A DNA stretch of 64,000 bases, taken from positions 2,785,783-2,849,782 of the forward strand of contig JAYKAV010003266.1 of assembly GCA_035582835.1 (NCBI GenBank), given 5' to 3'. This document shows, in pieces, positions 47,701 through 58,900 of the stretch (position 1 is its first letter; every line of letters starts with the position of its first letter). The notes under the pieces were generated by a model. It had not been told where the DNA came from, ran no database searches, and saw nothing but the letters and a program-made list of their open reading frames with translations. The translations under genes were made by a program, and so were the position numbers. Source of the stretch: Phoebastria nigripes (lineage: Eukaryota > Chordata > Aves > Procellariiformes > Diomedeidae).

Positions 47701-50385
47701 CTTTTCTCAAGTTCAGATTGTGGGTTTCCTCAGGCAGGGCCTTGCTACGTCTCTGTACCACATCGAGCACAGGAAGACAATTGTCAAAACTTTCTCTGTA
47801 GCACGTGAGCAGGGAACAAACTCTGAGTAGGGGAAATGCATGAATCCAATCTGCTGGCCCACTGCCTTTAGAGAAATGGACTCTTGGAAGCCGCTTTCCC
47901 TGGCTTCATCCCTTCTCCTTCTCCTTGCTCCCTGTTAGTGCTGCTAGGTGAGTTGCACTCTGCAGAGGCAGACTGCCTGGCTTCCTCCCTGTCCTTCTGG
48001 GTGCTTAAGCAGGAGAGGAGAAAGGCNGCAGGAGACACCAGGACTGCAGGAGCTGCAATCCTTCCGGCTTTGGTTGCCACTGCTGAGAAGGCTCCTCTGT
48101 CCAGGGGGGTGGCAGAGAGCCCTCTCCGGGTTGCCTTTGTCCAGCAGCGTGCTGCTTTGCTCCTGCCCCCAGGACCCGCCCTCCTACCTGGCTGCCAGGT
48201 GAACCAGCCTCTCAGAGTTGATCTGTTGTTTCTCTGCAGATAAAGGAAAGGAAAAGTTTGGTTTGCAAGCTTAAAAGTAAAATAGAAACCCTGGCTTTAA
48301 AGATGCTTTACTTCTCCTTGGCGAGGGAGAGGAAGAGCCTTAACGCTCAGCAGCAGATGATGTCCCCATGGCACGACAGCTCGGTGAGCAGCTGTGAAAA
48401 AGCCCCACATGTGGCTCCCTTCTGCTTCTGTGTGCGGGAAACCTTACACAGAAGGGCTGGTATGCCCCTTTTTGGTGGGGGCTGGCTGTTATCCTTGTCA
48501 AGGTGCTTGGCATTGTGCTCCGTAGGGAAGGACAAATGCTGTCCCTGTTGTAGAAGTTTGAGGAAACTGAGGCCGGAGGGCAAGAAGTGCCTGCCGTCAT
48601 GCAGCTTTTTGGACCAGCCACCCCCCACCTGACTGTGAAGGGTCTCCCCATCACAAGATGCCAGATCCCACTGGGCTGGACAGGCTGTTGCCAGCTCACT
48701 TGGGTGGGATGTGCAACTGCTGCTGTTAGACCAGGATCTCCCAGCTAGGAGATGGTTTGCCTAAGTGACTCCGTCCACGTCAGGACAAAGTTATAAAGCA
48801 CCAGGCTCAAACCAGTCCTCCTGCATAGTCTGCCAGATAAGTTGTCCTAGAAGAGATTAGTGGTTTAAATGTTTGGTCTTGCCGCTGGGACTGTTATTTA
48901 GAGCCAGACTGTTACCTGCAAAACTGCAGGGAACATCTCATTGTCTTCAAAAAGAAAATAATAATCCCACGTACTAAATCTTTCTCTGCTGGCTATTTGT
49001 GAAGTACCAGCAGATCAGCAAGGGAAGGTGACAAATGTTAACACCAGGGCAGGGCTTTGGGCAAAGTTCAGCTGTGAGTCNGGACCTGGAGTTTCCTTCT
49101 GAGCTGGTTTGGGGCAGCAGTGGCGAAGNGCTCTGCGGACAGTGGGTTCGCAGGGCTGGTGTCTGCAGCCTGTGTTTGCTCAGCACCTTGCGCGAGGGGC
49201 CCAGGCGCAGGTGTGGTTGTGGTGCTATTAACACACCGCGCTCTGTGTTATCAGGAGGTAGGGAGGGCCCTGAAACCAAACCCGCGTGTGTACCTGCAGC
49301 TCGGTTCCACCTCTGCTTGCCTGCAAACTACTTAAGTAGCTTTTCCTGAATGCTGTGTACCCGGGCTGGGCTGGCTTTGGGGAGCGCAGGTCCCCAGAGC
49401 CGCAGGGATCACCTGTCACTGCTCTGCGTGGAGGAGGTGAGTCTTGGCTTCTGGCTTGCTTTCATCCTGGCTCCTGTGAGCTTCCCAAGTCTTCCTTTTC
49501 CATCCCTCTGCCCCTATCCTTACAGATCAACGGTTCAGGTGATTTTCCTAGTCTGCACTGGCATTTCTTTCCAGCTAAGCCAATCCGTCTCTCTGTATTC
49601 TGTGAACAAAATAAAAAAAGTAATTGATGGGTATTGGGACAAAATGCAATTTAAACAGAAAAGGGTTCATTATCTGTTGCAACTGTGTCTGCGACTTGGT
49701 TGCTGTTGACAACTTCTCATCTCTGGCTGTGCATGGGTATTGCCTTTGGGTACACTGGGATTTATTTTTTCTTTAAAGCCCTCTGAGGGTGTTGGGGGGG
49801 AAAGAGACAGATCTTCTCTTACCTGCTGATAAGAAATTCAGCCTCTCTGCCTCACCTTGAAATTCTCAGGCAGCCAGGGAGGTGGACAGATTCCTGCTTC
49901 CTCCCCAGTGCTAGTGAATCACTGCTAGAGATGTCACTGCGATAAAAGGAAAGGAGACAGTTTTTTTTCTCTGTGCATGTGCGTGAGACATCTTTTACTT
50001 AAATGTTTGGGGTTTACCTTGGGATAAGTCCCCTCTGTAAGCCNTCCAGACCCTGGACTACAGCAGGCAGTGGACATTACATCTCCCTTCCAGGTCTAGC
50101 TCAGGGTGATGGTGGCTCAGTTAATTTTGGCTTGTGAGTCTGCTTCCTCTAGCTAACAGCACCAAGGCTTGTGCTGCTGGAGCTGGGGGGCTGCAGCTTA
50201 AATTCCTATCCCAAGGCTGTCAGCCAGCTGGGCACCCATCGTAAACGAACAAGGCTGAGACATCCTGTGTCTAGCCCACATCTAAGAAAGGTGGTTGCTG
50301 CCCCCAATCGCTTCCTTGCAGATAGAGTGCATCTGAAGTAATGCTGAGCATATCTGGGGCCTCTGAGTATTCCTTTGAAGCCATG

Positions 50386-50500
50386 TCTAGTGATTAAAGG
50401 AAAACTGTTGCTGTTCCCCCTCTGCCGTTAGCTTGCTATTTGACCTTGGGCAAGTCATTTAAATGTTCACAGTTGTTAAAAGGAGATATCTTTTGTGACA
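50386..50500 (+). repeat. MIR SINE fragment
   Basis: TCTAGTGATTAAAGG, then CTCTGCCGTTAGCTTGC, then TATTTGACCTTGGGCAAGTC and ATTTAAATGTTCACAG match in order the 'agtggttaag - ctctgccacttactagctgtgtgaccttgggcaagtcacttaacct' core of MIR. This is the best-preserved SINE in the window. Confidence 0.75.
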
Positions 50501-52551
50501 GTCGAGGTCTAAGTGAGTGTGGAGGGGGAAGGTGGGAGATCCTGGAAGGAAAATAATCAGTACTTATTGTGTGTAATTGGCAGCCTGTCAACTCAGCTCA
50601 GGAGTGGTGCCTCTCCTCTGCAGCAGCAAGAGGCAGAGAGCGATGCTTGCATCTTTGTAAAAACCTCAATGCCACACGTCCAGCTTCACCCAGTCATCTC
50701 TGTGTGGGTTATTTGGCTGATGGCAAGAGGGGAAGAAAGAGAAAAGGGAGAATACAGAAACTGTCCCAACTGTACCTGTCTACTAACACTCGTGCAGTGA
50801 TGGAGGTCAAATGCACGTGCCTTGTAAAGTTAGGGAACGCTAATTTGCACCATGTTTGGTGATAACATGGAGTTTTATCTCTGCCCAGTGTAGCTGTGGC
50901 AAGGCTATGGTCCAGCACACTGCTGGTTCAGCGGCTCCTCTTGTGTACACACTTTGCATCCCGCTCGGCCCTCTGACAAGCAGCCGTTCCAGCTCTGCGA
51001 GGTCTGATCCGCTCTGCCAGGCATGGCCTCCAGCACTGGTTGCCTCAGCTGCTGAGGAAGAAGGCGAGTGTTGGCCTGGGGACGTTCCCTGTAGGAGTCT
51101 TTTCCTCTCCCCTGTAAACNAGGCAAAGAATTTAGAGGGGGAGCGGGCTGCAAAACTGGATTTTTACCTCGTTTCTTCTGATGGGTTCACTCTCTGCAGC
51201 TAAGTAAGGGAAACTGTACCAGCTAGCTGCTCTGGCATGGAGGGGGTGTACAGGCAGGCAGGTATGCAGTTACAGCTTCCTCGCAGCCAGGGAGGGAGCA
51301 AGCGGAGATAAACTCCTCCGCCTGCGTGTCTCACATTCTGTTCAGCCTCCTTCATCCAAAGGACCCAAAGCACTTGGGGGCTGCNCTGTGGTGGGACAGG
51401 AGGCAGAAGTTTCTGTGCAAATTGGGAGCACACTGCACAGTCCAGAAATGGGTCATAAGCTGAAGCACATTCGGGCCGGCGGGACCTGTTATGCCTTGTC
51501 CCCACAGAGAAACTCGGTGGTGGCTCATTTAGGCTGAGAAGTTAGACCATGTGAATCCTGAGAATTAGACTGCAGTTTGTTTTACTCCTAAATCGATGTC
51601 TGTGCAGGAGCTTAACGTCACCCTTCTTGCTAATGCATTCTACCTTTCCTAGCATAACTACAGACCATCTTCCCGAGACGCTTTTAGGAAAACAGCGATT
51701 TGGTGGACTAGCCTAGATGCTGGTAACCTTGCAGGATTTCTTACATTTGTAGACTGACATAGTGGCAGGCTCATAACAGGTTACTAAGAGGCATCTGCTT
51801 ACTCTTGCCTTAGCTGCTTAGCCCCTGTCCTGATCTGGTGGCCTCTCCCCTCTGAAGAAGGCTGGAGAGAGGGAGCATGTTACAGGGCAAATAAATGACT
51901 CAGACTAATGAGTAAGGTAATTGCCGTTCACTGTTAGATGAGGCTAAAGTGGGTCAGGTTTGTTTGTGAAACTCCATGGAGGCACCATCTGTTCTCTGTG
52001 CCCTGTCTCAGGGGCTGGAGACAGGATTTGTGTGAAACTGCTGCCCTGGGAGCCTGCAGCGCAGCATGGAGGATGCCCCGGTCATTAGGTAGTGGCATGT
52101 GTCTCTAGAGATGACCCTGTGTGACTACAGGCAAGTGCCTGCAGCGCTGATCCTCGAAGGGGACTCTTAATTGATTTCACTGGGAGAGGGGACCCTAAAT
52201 CCTTTGTCTCTCTGCTACAGCTGCCCATCTATAAGGTGAGGCTGGACAGGACACTGAGAGGTCATTAGACCTCCCTTAGCCCGAAGGCGGGATTGGATTT
52301 TCCCAAACCATGTCTGACAGGTGCCTGTCTCACCTGTCACAAGCCCTTGGAGAGAAACCTGGCACCAATGTAGTTCATGTCTTTTAACCCTGCTGCTCTC
52401 CCAGATGTCCTCTCTTCATCCTCCCGTGCCTGCAAGCCTGTTGGGATGGGGACTGTCTCTTTCAGCAATGACATGTCTGTGTGGTACCTGGTTTTAGCCC
52501 TTTCCCCTGCCCTGGACCCCGCTGTGTCTAACAAGCTCTGTCTTCTCTCAG

Positions 52552-52807
52552 ACCACAGCATGTGAGCAGAAGGGGAAGCCTGGAGTGGGATCCCTGCCTG
52601 CCCACGCCTGGACTTGACATTGCTGGGGCCACATCTTGCAATAAGAGGAAGAGGAAAAGACGTTTCATTCACCGTTGCTAAAAATGGGAGGCAGCATCTG
52701 TCCAGCAGACCAGGAAGGGAAGCGCCAGACCTTGCCTGTGGGGCATCCCTGGGAGTTCTGCAGCCGGAGCAACACAGCCCTCTGTCAGTAAGGGGTGTCG
52801 GGGCAGC
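52552..52807 (+). other. SLC45A3: SLC45A3 5' UTR part of exon 2, with upstream open frames
   Basis: The segment follows a good acceptor (CTGTCTTCTCTCAG, AG at 52550-52551). It contains ATGTGA at 52560-52565, a start codon directly followed by a stop, and a second uORF at 52684-52791 of 35 codons that ends 16 bases before the main ATG. The acceptor choice is inferred from signals only. Confidence 0.5.
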
Positions 52808-52979
52808 ATGGCTCAGAGAGCCTGGGTCAGCATGCTCTTCCACAACCGCAAGACCCAGCTCCTGCTGGTCAACTCCCTGACGTTCGGCCTGGAGGTCTGC
52901 CTGGCTGCAGGGATAACCTATGTGCCTCCGCTGCTGCTGGAAGTGGGTGTGGAGGAGAAGTTCATGACCATGGTTTTGG
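52808..52979 (+). CDS. SLC45A3: SLC45A3 first coding exon
   Basis: 172 nt from the ATG (context GGCAGCATGG, with A at -2 and G at +4), coding for residues 1-57 plus one base. It holds TM1 and most of TM2's lead-in (VPPLLLEVGVEEKFMTMVLG). Donor TTGG|GTAGGC. Confidence 0.96.
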
Positions 52980-55900
52980 GTAGGCAGTTTTTCTCTCATC
53001 TTTGAGGTGCTTGTTTCCTCTTGGAGTCTGGAGGGCAGGGGCAAATAAGGGCATGGAGGCTTGTCTCTGCAGGGTGGTTGCAGGACTACTGTTATATCAA
53101 GGGCAGCCTTGTGTTTGGAGGAGAGGGCTGTGACCCAGCTTACTGAGTTCCTGAAACCTCCCACGCTTTTGTTACAGTGCACACAGACCAATGTCCTCCA
53201 GATCTGTCCCCCTAACACCACCTCTTTCTCTTTTCCAGGGATAGGACCTGTCCTTGGCTTGGTTTTTGTCCCGCTGATCGGATCTGCCAGCGACCACTGG
53301 CACAGCAGCTATGGCCGAAGGCGACCTTTCATCTGGATGCTTTGCCTGGGAGTGCTGCTGAGCCTCTTCGTGATCCCACATGCCAGCAGCCTGGCCAGCC
53401 TGTTTGCCCTCAACACTCGCCCGCTGGAGATTGCCTTCCTCATCCTGGGCATTGGGTTACTGGATTTCTGCGGCCAGGTCTGCTTCACTCCACTGGAGGC
53501 CCTGCTCTCAGACCTATTCCAGGAGCCAGACAACTGCCGCCAGGCCTTCTCCTTGTATGCCTTCATGATCAGCTTGGGGGGCTGCATTGGCTACCTGCTT
53601 CCAGCCATTGACTGGGGCGGCAGCTTTCTGGCCCCGTACTTGGGAGGGCAGGAGACGTGCCTCTTCAGCCTCCTTGCCGTCATTTTCCTCGGCTGTGTGC
53701 TGGCCACGATCTTTGTGACAGAAGAGGCAGCCACCCAGGCAGATGTTCTGGATGGCCCAGTGCTGAAGGACGCTCCCCCGAAGCCCTCACCTCCTGCCTG
53801 CTGCTCTTGCCAGCTCTCCAGGAGCTCATGTCTCCTGCAGGCCAGGCACATGATGCAGGCCCTGAGAAACCTCTGCACGCTGGTGCCACGGCTTCACAGC
53901 CTCTACTGCCGCATCCCCAAGGTCATCCGGCGCCTGTTTGTGGCCGAGCTCTGCAGCTGGATGGCACTCATGACTTTCATGCTGTTCTACACAGACTTTG
54001 TTGGGGAAGGACTGTACCACGGCGTCCCCAGAGCCAAGCCAGGCACAGATGCCAGACGCCACTACGATGAAGGTGAGAAGTGAACCAGCTGCTCTGAGGC
54101 TGCAGCACCTGTTCCCTAGGACAGGAGCGTTTAGAGGGAGCCAGGAATGGGATCAGCTCTGCTAGTAATGCAAAAAAACGTTACAGGAGACTAGACTTTC
54201 TGCAGATGGGTCAGGAAAAAACATTCCCCCNTGGCCGCCAGAGCATTGCACAGTGGACCAAATAGGGAAATGCCTCGTTGTTCTCCAAGCTACCCAGCAC
54301 AGAACTAGATCTGGCAATGCAGCCCTGGCCTGGGGCTGAATTGTTAAGTGGCAGAATGGTCTGGCAGGTTGCACGCTGAACAGGACGTATCCGGCTCTGT
54401 CTGCAAGCTGTGGTTGCTGCTGCCAGGTCCTTTGACAGCTCTTCCCTCCTTTTTAAATGAGGGGTGATAGTGCTCCCCGTCTCTTGGAGAGCAGGGGTTG
54501 GAAAGCCAGGACATGCTCAGTAGCAGTGAAGTGGGCTTTGCTGCATTTTCCTTTCATGCTACTGTGAGATTCCCATCTCACATCTGTATCTGGGGAGCCC
54601 TCGAGCAGCTTCCCCAGTTCTCACCCCTCTCTCCAGTGCTTTCTGATAGCGCTCACCACTGGAGTCTGTAGCTGCCACATCCACATCATGGGATACTGCT
54701 CACTGCAGCACCTTACCTGCTTACTGTTGTTGCCTGCTGTCCCGTTTTGGCTGCTGTGTTGTGCCAGAGCCTTGAGTCACTGCCTAGCCCTTCTTTTCCT
54801 CTCCCTGATCTAAGTCTTTTATTCTTGAAGGCACCTTCCTGGCCCTCCTCCTCCAGCTGTATATCTTGCCCTCTGAGTTTTCCACTCACTGCCTCCGTGA
54901 GCTCTGCAGTACACTGCCTCTTTGTGCTGAGTGTCTGTTTAACTTAGAGGGAGCTTAATTATTATTTAACACTTGCACTGTATAGCTTCCAGCAGGTCAG
55001 GACTGCATTGTGCTAGCTGTCATAGAAACATGTGTTGAGTAATGATCCTTGCTCCAAAGAGTTAATGGTTTTAATTCCCTGAAATCTGATAGATCTTTGC
55101 AAAGCGTAAGGTCCGGATTGCTACCGGATACTGCAGTCGTTTAGTGGATGTTGTATACTTTACCTTGGCTTAAGCACAATTCCTTGTTCCTTTTGTTCTG
55201 TTGCTGGTTTTGGCATCAGATAACAACAGATCCTGGTTCATGAGCAGGTGAGATCCTGGGTCAAGAGTAGGAAGGTGCGAACAACGACTTCCAAAGACAA
55301 GAATGGCATTTGGATTCCTATCTCCCATTGCCCCTCTGGTTAGACTGGGGTCCCCAGGAGCACGTGTAGGAAATACTTGCTGCTGGTGGAGGGTGGGAGC
55401 TGCAGTCTGGCTGGTGCAACTCTGGGATATGTTAGGTGATGTTGTTCTGCAGCCATGTGGTTGTCAGGGCTGTTTGCGGCTGTGCCACACTCTGTGTGGA
55501 CTGTACTGAGTTAGGCACAGAAGGAGAGGGAAGGAAGCCCAAAGGTGTTTGGCTGTGTGAAGCCTGGGTGCAGTCAGGGCAGCGTCTGTCACCACCTCTG
55601 CTTACCTGCAGGTGTCCGGATGGGTAGTTTGGGCCTCTTCCTGCAATGCGTCACATCCATCTTCTTTTCGACAATCATGGACCGGATGGTGAAGCAGTTT
55701 GGGACGCGGGCGGTCTACCTGGCCAGCGTGGTGTTCTTCCCCGTGGCTGCCTTCGTCATGTGCCTTTCCCACAGTGTCATCGTTGTTACCATCTCAGCTG
55801 CTCTGACAGGCTTCACCTTCTCTGCACTCCAGATCCTGCCATACACACTGGCATCTCTGTATCATCATGAAAAACAGGTAGGGATCTGCTCCAGAGGGCA

Positions 55901-58900
55901 ATGTGCCAGGTAGCTGAGAGGACAGCTTGGTCAGCCTCTTTTGCTAACTTGTAGCTGGTACAGTCAGTTCAGCCCATGGAAGAGAATGCCTGCGTGCAAA
56001 GGTTTTCCACATGTACCTCTTGTCTCCAAGCTGTGTCTTCTCTGAAGATTCATCTGAAATGGAGGAGATAAGAGAGTTTAGCATCTCCTTCCTTAGGCAT
56101 CCCCTGCTCACAACAAGCATTATGCAATTTTAGAAAGTGGGGAGTGGGTAAGATGGGAGAAATCAGTTAGGATTGGTGTATCAAAAGGGATGTCCTATGT
56201 TCCTCTGTGTTCTGCATACTTTTAGGGAAACTGGTGCAGGTTAGTTATACCTGTGTGCATTCTGCAACCAAGTCACATCTGCAGCACTGCCAACCTGAGG
56301 TGCTAAAAAACTCAAGAATTTTCAGCCCTTAGAGGTCCTGCTTTCCAATTTTTGTCCATAGCATGAAGATGAGTAAAACGAAAACTGAGGTTCTTCCTAT
56401 TCCCCTAGCTCCAAGAAAAATAAACGTTGTGAAACTTTTGACACCAACACAAAAGCTAGTAATCCTGTCCCACAGATGTTATCCTTGTGGAGGAGTCCTA
56501 GGAGGTTCCTGAGTTGCACGCTGGATTAATAGGAGTTTCTCTAGTGCTGCAAATGCAAAATTAATTTGTGGTTTGAGAGCAGCTCTTTCATCCCAATGGC
56601 AGGCGGTTCACTGTGCAGTGAAATAAGTAGGAGTTTTTACCACAGGCATCCAGATGTTCACATTGAACAAATACTTCTGACCAACCCATCCCAATTTGCA
56701 CCAGGCACTCTGTCAAAATAGGGGTACGAGGGAGTGTTCTGCTTTGCAAAAACTTCAGTTTGGCTGGGATCTCCCATGGACATAATATCAACAGAATGAA
56801 AACCAAACTCCACAGGCTGGGAATGTGAAAGCCACATGCCCAACTGTTTGCCAAAGGCTTGACGGGGAAACACTCTTAGTACAATGAGGTGTGGGATATA
56901 GCTGGGTTTGGTCTCTCTGTTGCCCTAACTTGAAAGTTCCTCCTTCCTTTACCAACTACTTTGCAGCAGGCTGCAGGGAGACCCCCCAAGAAGTAGTCTC
57001 TAAAATGCCTTTTGCAGAAGATTCTCCATCTTCCCCATTTCTGTTCTCTTCTTTTTTCTTACTGTTGAAATCTGTCATCATTTTTGTTTGCCTTCCCTCG
57101 TTCCTGCTTCCTCTCTTCCCTCTCTTTTTTTACTTTTTTTTTAACTTCAAACACTCCTCCTGAAGCGAATCAGCGGAAGGGGCATCCAAAGTGGCTGTTG
57201 CTTCCACCCTGTGCGGGATCGTTGGCGAAAGCCTGCAAGGCCACCTCAGCTGGAGCTCCTTGCTTTGCACAGGCTCTGTAAGTCGCTCTGCATGCCCTCT
57301 CATCTTCGCATGGCCACTAAACCTTGTCTAGAACAGGAGGAAAAGATCTGCATGTTCTAACAGCGCCTGAAAGCTTTGCAGAGGTGAGATGCATGGTGGG
57401 CATTCACATCTTCTGCAGGGGATTAGGGAGAGCTAGGTTCCTCATTCCTACCACTCCCCATCAACTACAGAGGGAGATGAAGCTGTTGATTGAGGCACCA
57501 GTGACTCCTGTGGTTGTATCCTGTGTTACAAGGGGTGATTTTAAAGCATAAGTTCTCACTAAGCTCATTCCTGTGAGTATATGTTTAAGTCATTTTCTCT
57601 AGATTTAAATTAATTCTCCACACTAGGTATTCAAACACCCCTGCCAGAACTCATATCTCTGAAGTCCTAGCCTGGATCAGTATAGAAACTAAGAAAATAT
57701 GGCNTGGGCCTTCAGGGCGGCTGAGCAGGCTTCTGGGAACGTCAGTGTCAAATATGAAGGGCTGGAACTGTGGGGGACATTCTGGTTTGGCTCACACAAT
57801 GCCCTTTCTGTGCTGGGTTTTGAGTTGCTTTGAAGTCTGATGGCAATAGGAGGCACGTGGGAGGATTTTTAAGCTCCACATAAGATAAGTGACGATCCTG
57901 GATTGATGCATTTAAGTGTAAATTCATGAGCCTAGGCAGAATTGAGGAGTTGAAGGGTATAGTGAGCAGCTGAGCAGAGCCCAGGTAAAGCTTTTAGAAG
58001 ATGATTGCTATTTAGNGAAGTTCTTCTCATCTGGTTTCTCTTCTCCGATTGAATCTGAAACTGTTTGTGCTACAGATCTGCAGCCATGGCCTGGGGCAGC
58101 ATGAACAGAGACTGGCTGGTGCTGACATACGCTAGGGCAGGGCTGGGTGTAGCTGGGTGGGTGCCAAGACTGCTGAAAGCTTTGGGATGGCCTGCAACAG
58201 AGCTGGAGTGCCCACACTCCTGCACCAGCCGTTCCCTCCTGTTGATCTGTGTCCGGGTCCCTCCTGCAAAAGGAAGGATAGTTCAGGCAAGCCTCTCTGA
58301 GCCCTGCAGCTGGGTACAGTGCTCTCTGCTCTCAAACAGGTGCTATTTTTTCCTTTTTATTTTCTTTGTTCAATCTCACCATGCAGATAATGGATTAACA
58401 TGTCCTTCGTTATCTGCTCTACCTCATGCAGACCAGTGGTTGTGCATAATTGCAAATGCCCTGGAGTTTTAAAGCTGGAGCTCTGCAGCATTTTCACTGT
58501 CTGCACATGACTGCCCATTGTTTGTTGGTGTTAACGTGGAGAGCTTTTTGATCCAAATACTCTGTGTGAATACTGCTGGAGTGAGCCATGCCCCAGAGAT
58601 CTCACAGCTTGAGCAGAGCGAGGCAAAAAAGGGTGAGAAGAAAAAGATTTTTCTTCCCCCCGCCCCCCTTTTCTAGCCTGAGTGAGGAGGCTCNGGTCAG
58701 GCAGATGAAGCAACTCAGTTGAGGTCATGCATGCATGGTCTGTTGCAGAGCTGAGAAAAGAGCTCTTTCCTGAGTTCCCAGCACTGTGCCATCTCAGCTG
58801 GTGTCACTTTTAAGTATCCCAGATACTAAGAAGTGGCCATGCATCCAGGGCTCTGAACTGTTCGTCTGCCCTTTGGGCTCTTCTGCAGGAAGGTTTTGGG

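Larger units (their letters stand above)
33071..52551 (+). other. SLC45A3: Presumed SLC45A3 intron 1
   Basis: About 19.5 kb. It contains a CR1 tail (34530-34800), a (TTA)n array, a GGAA-rich tract, a (GAG)n array, MIR relics near 41430 and 50390, and increasingly GC-rich unique sequence to the right of about 38 kb. Open frames up to 261 codons occur (for example 42753-43538) but none resembles a known protein. The intron ends at a strong acceptor with branch-point-like GTCTAAC about 25 bases before the AG at 52550-52551. Confidence 0.5.

Noticed and set aside
52337..53221. A 294-codon open frame on the minus strand
   Set aside because: It is antisense to the first SLC45A3 coding exon and its flanks; its length follows from GC-rich codons on the opposite strand.
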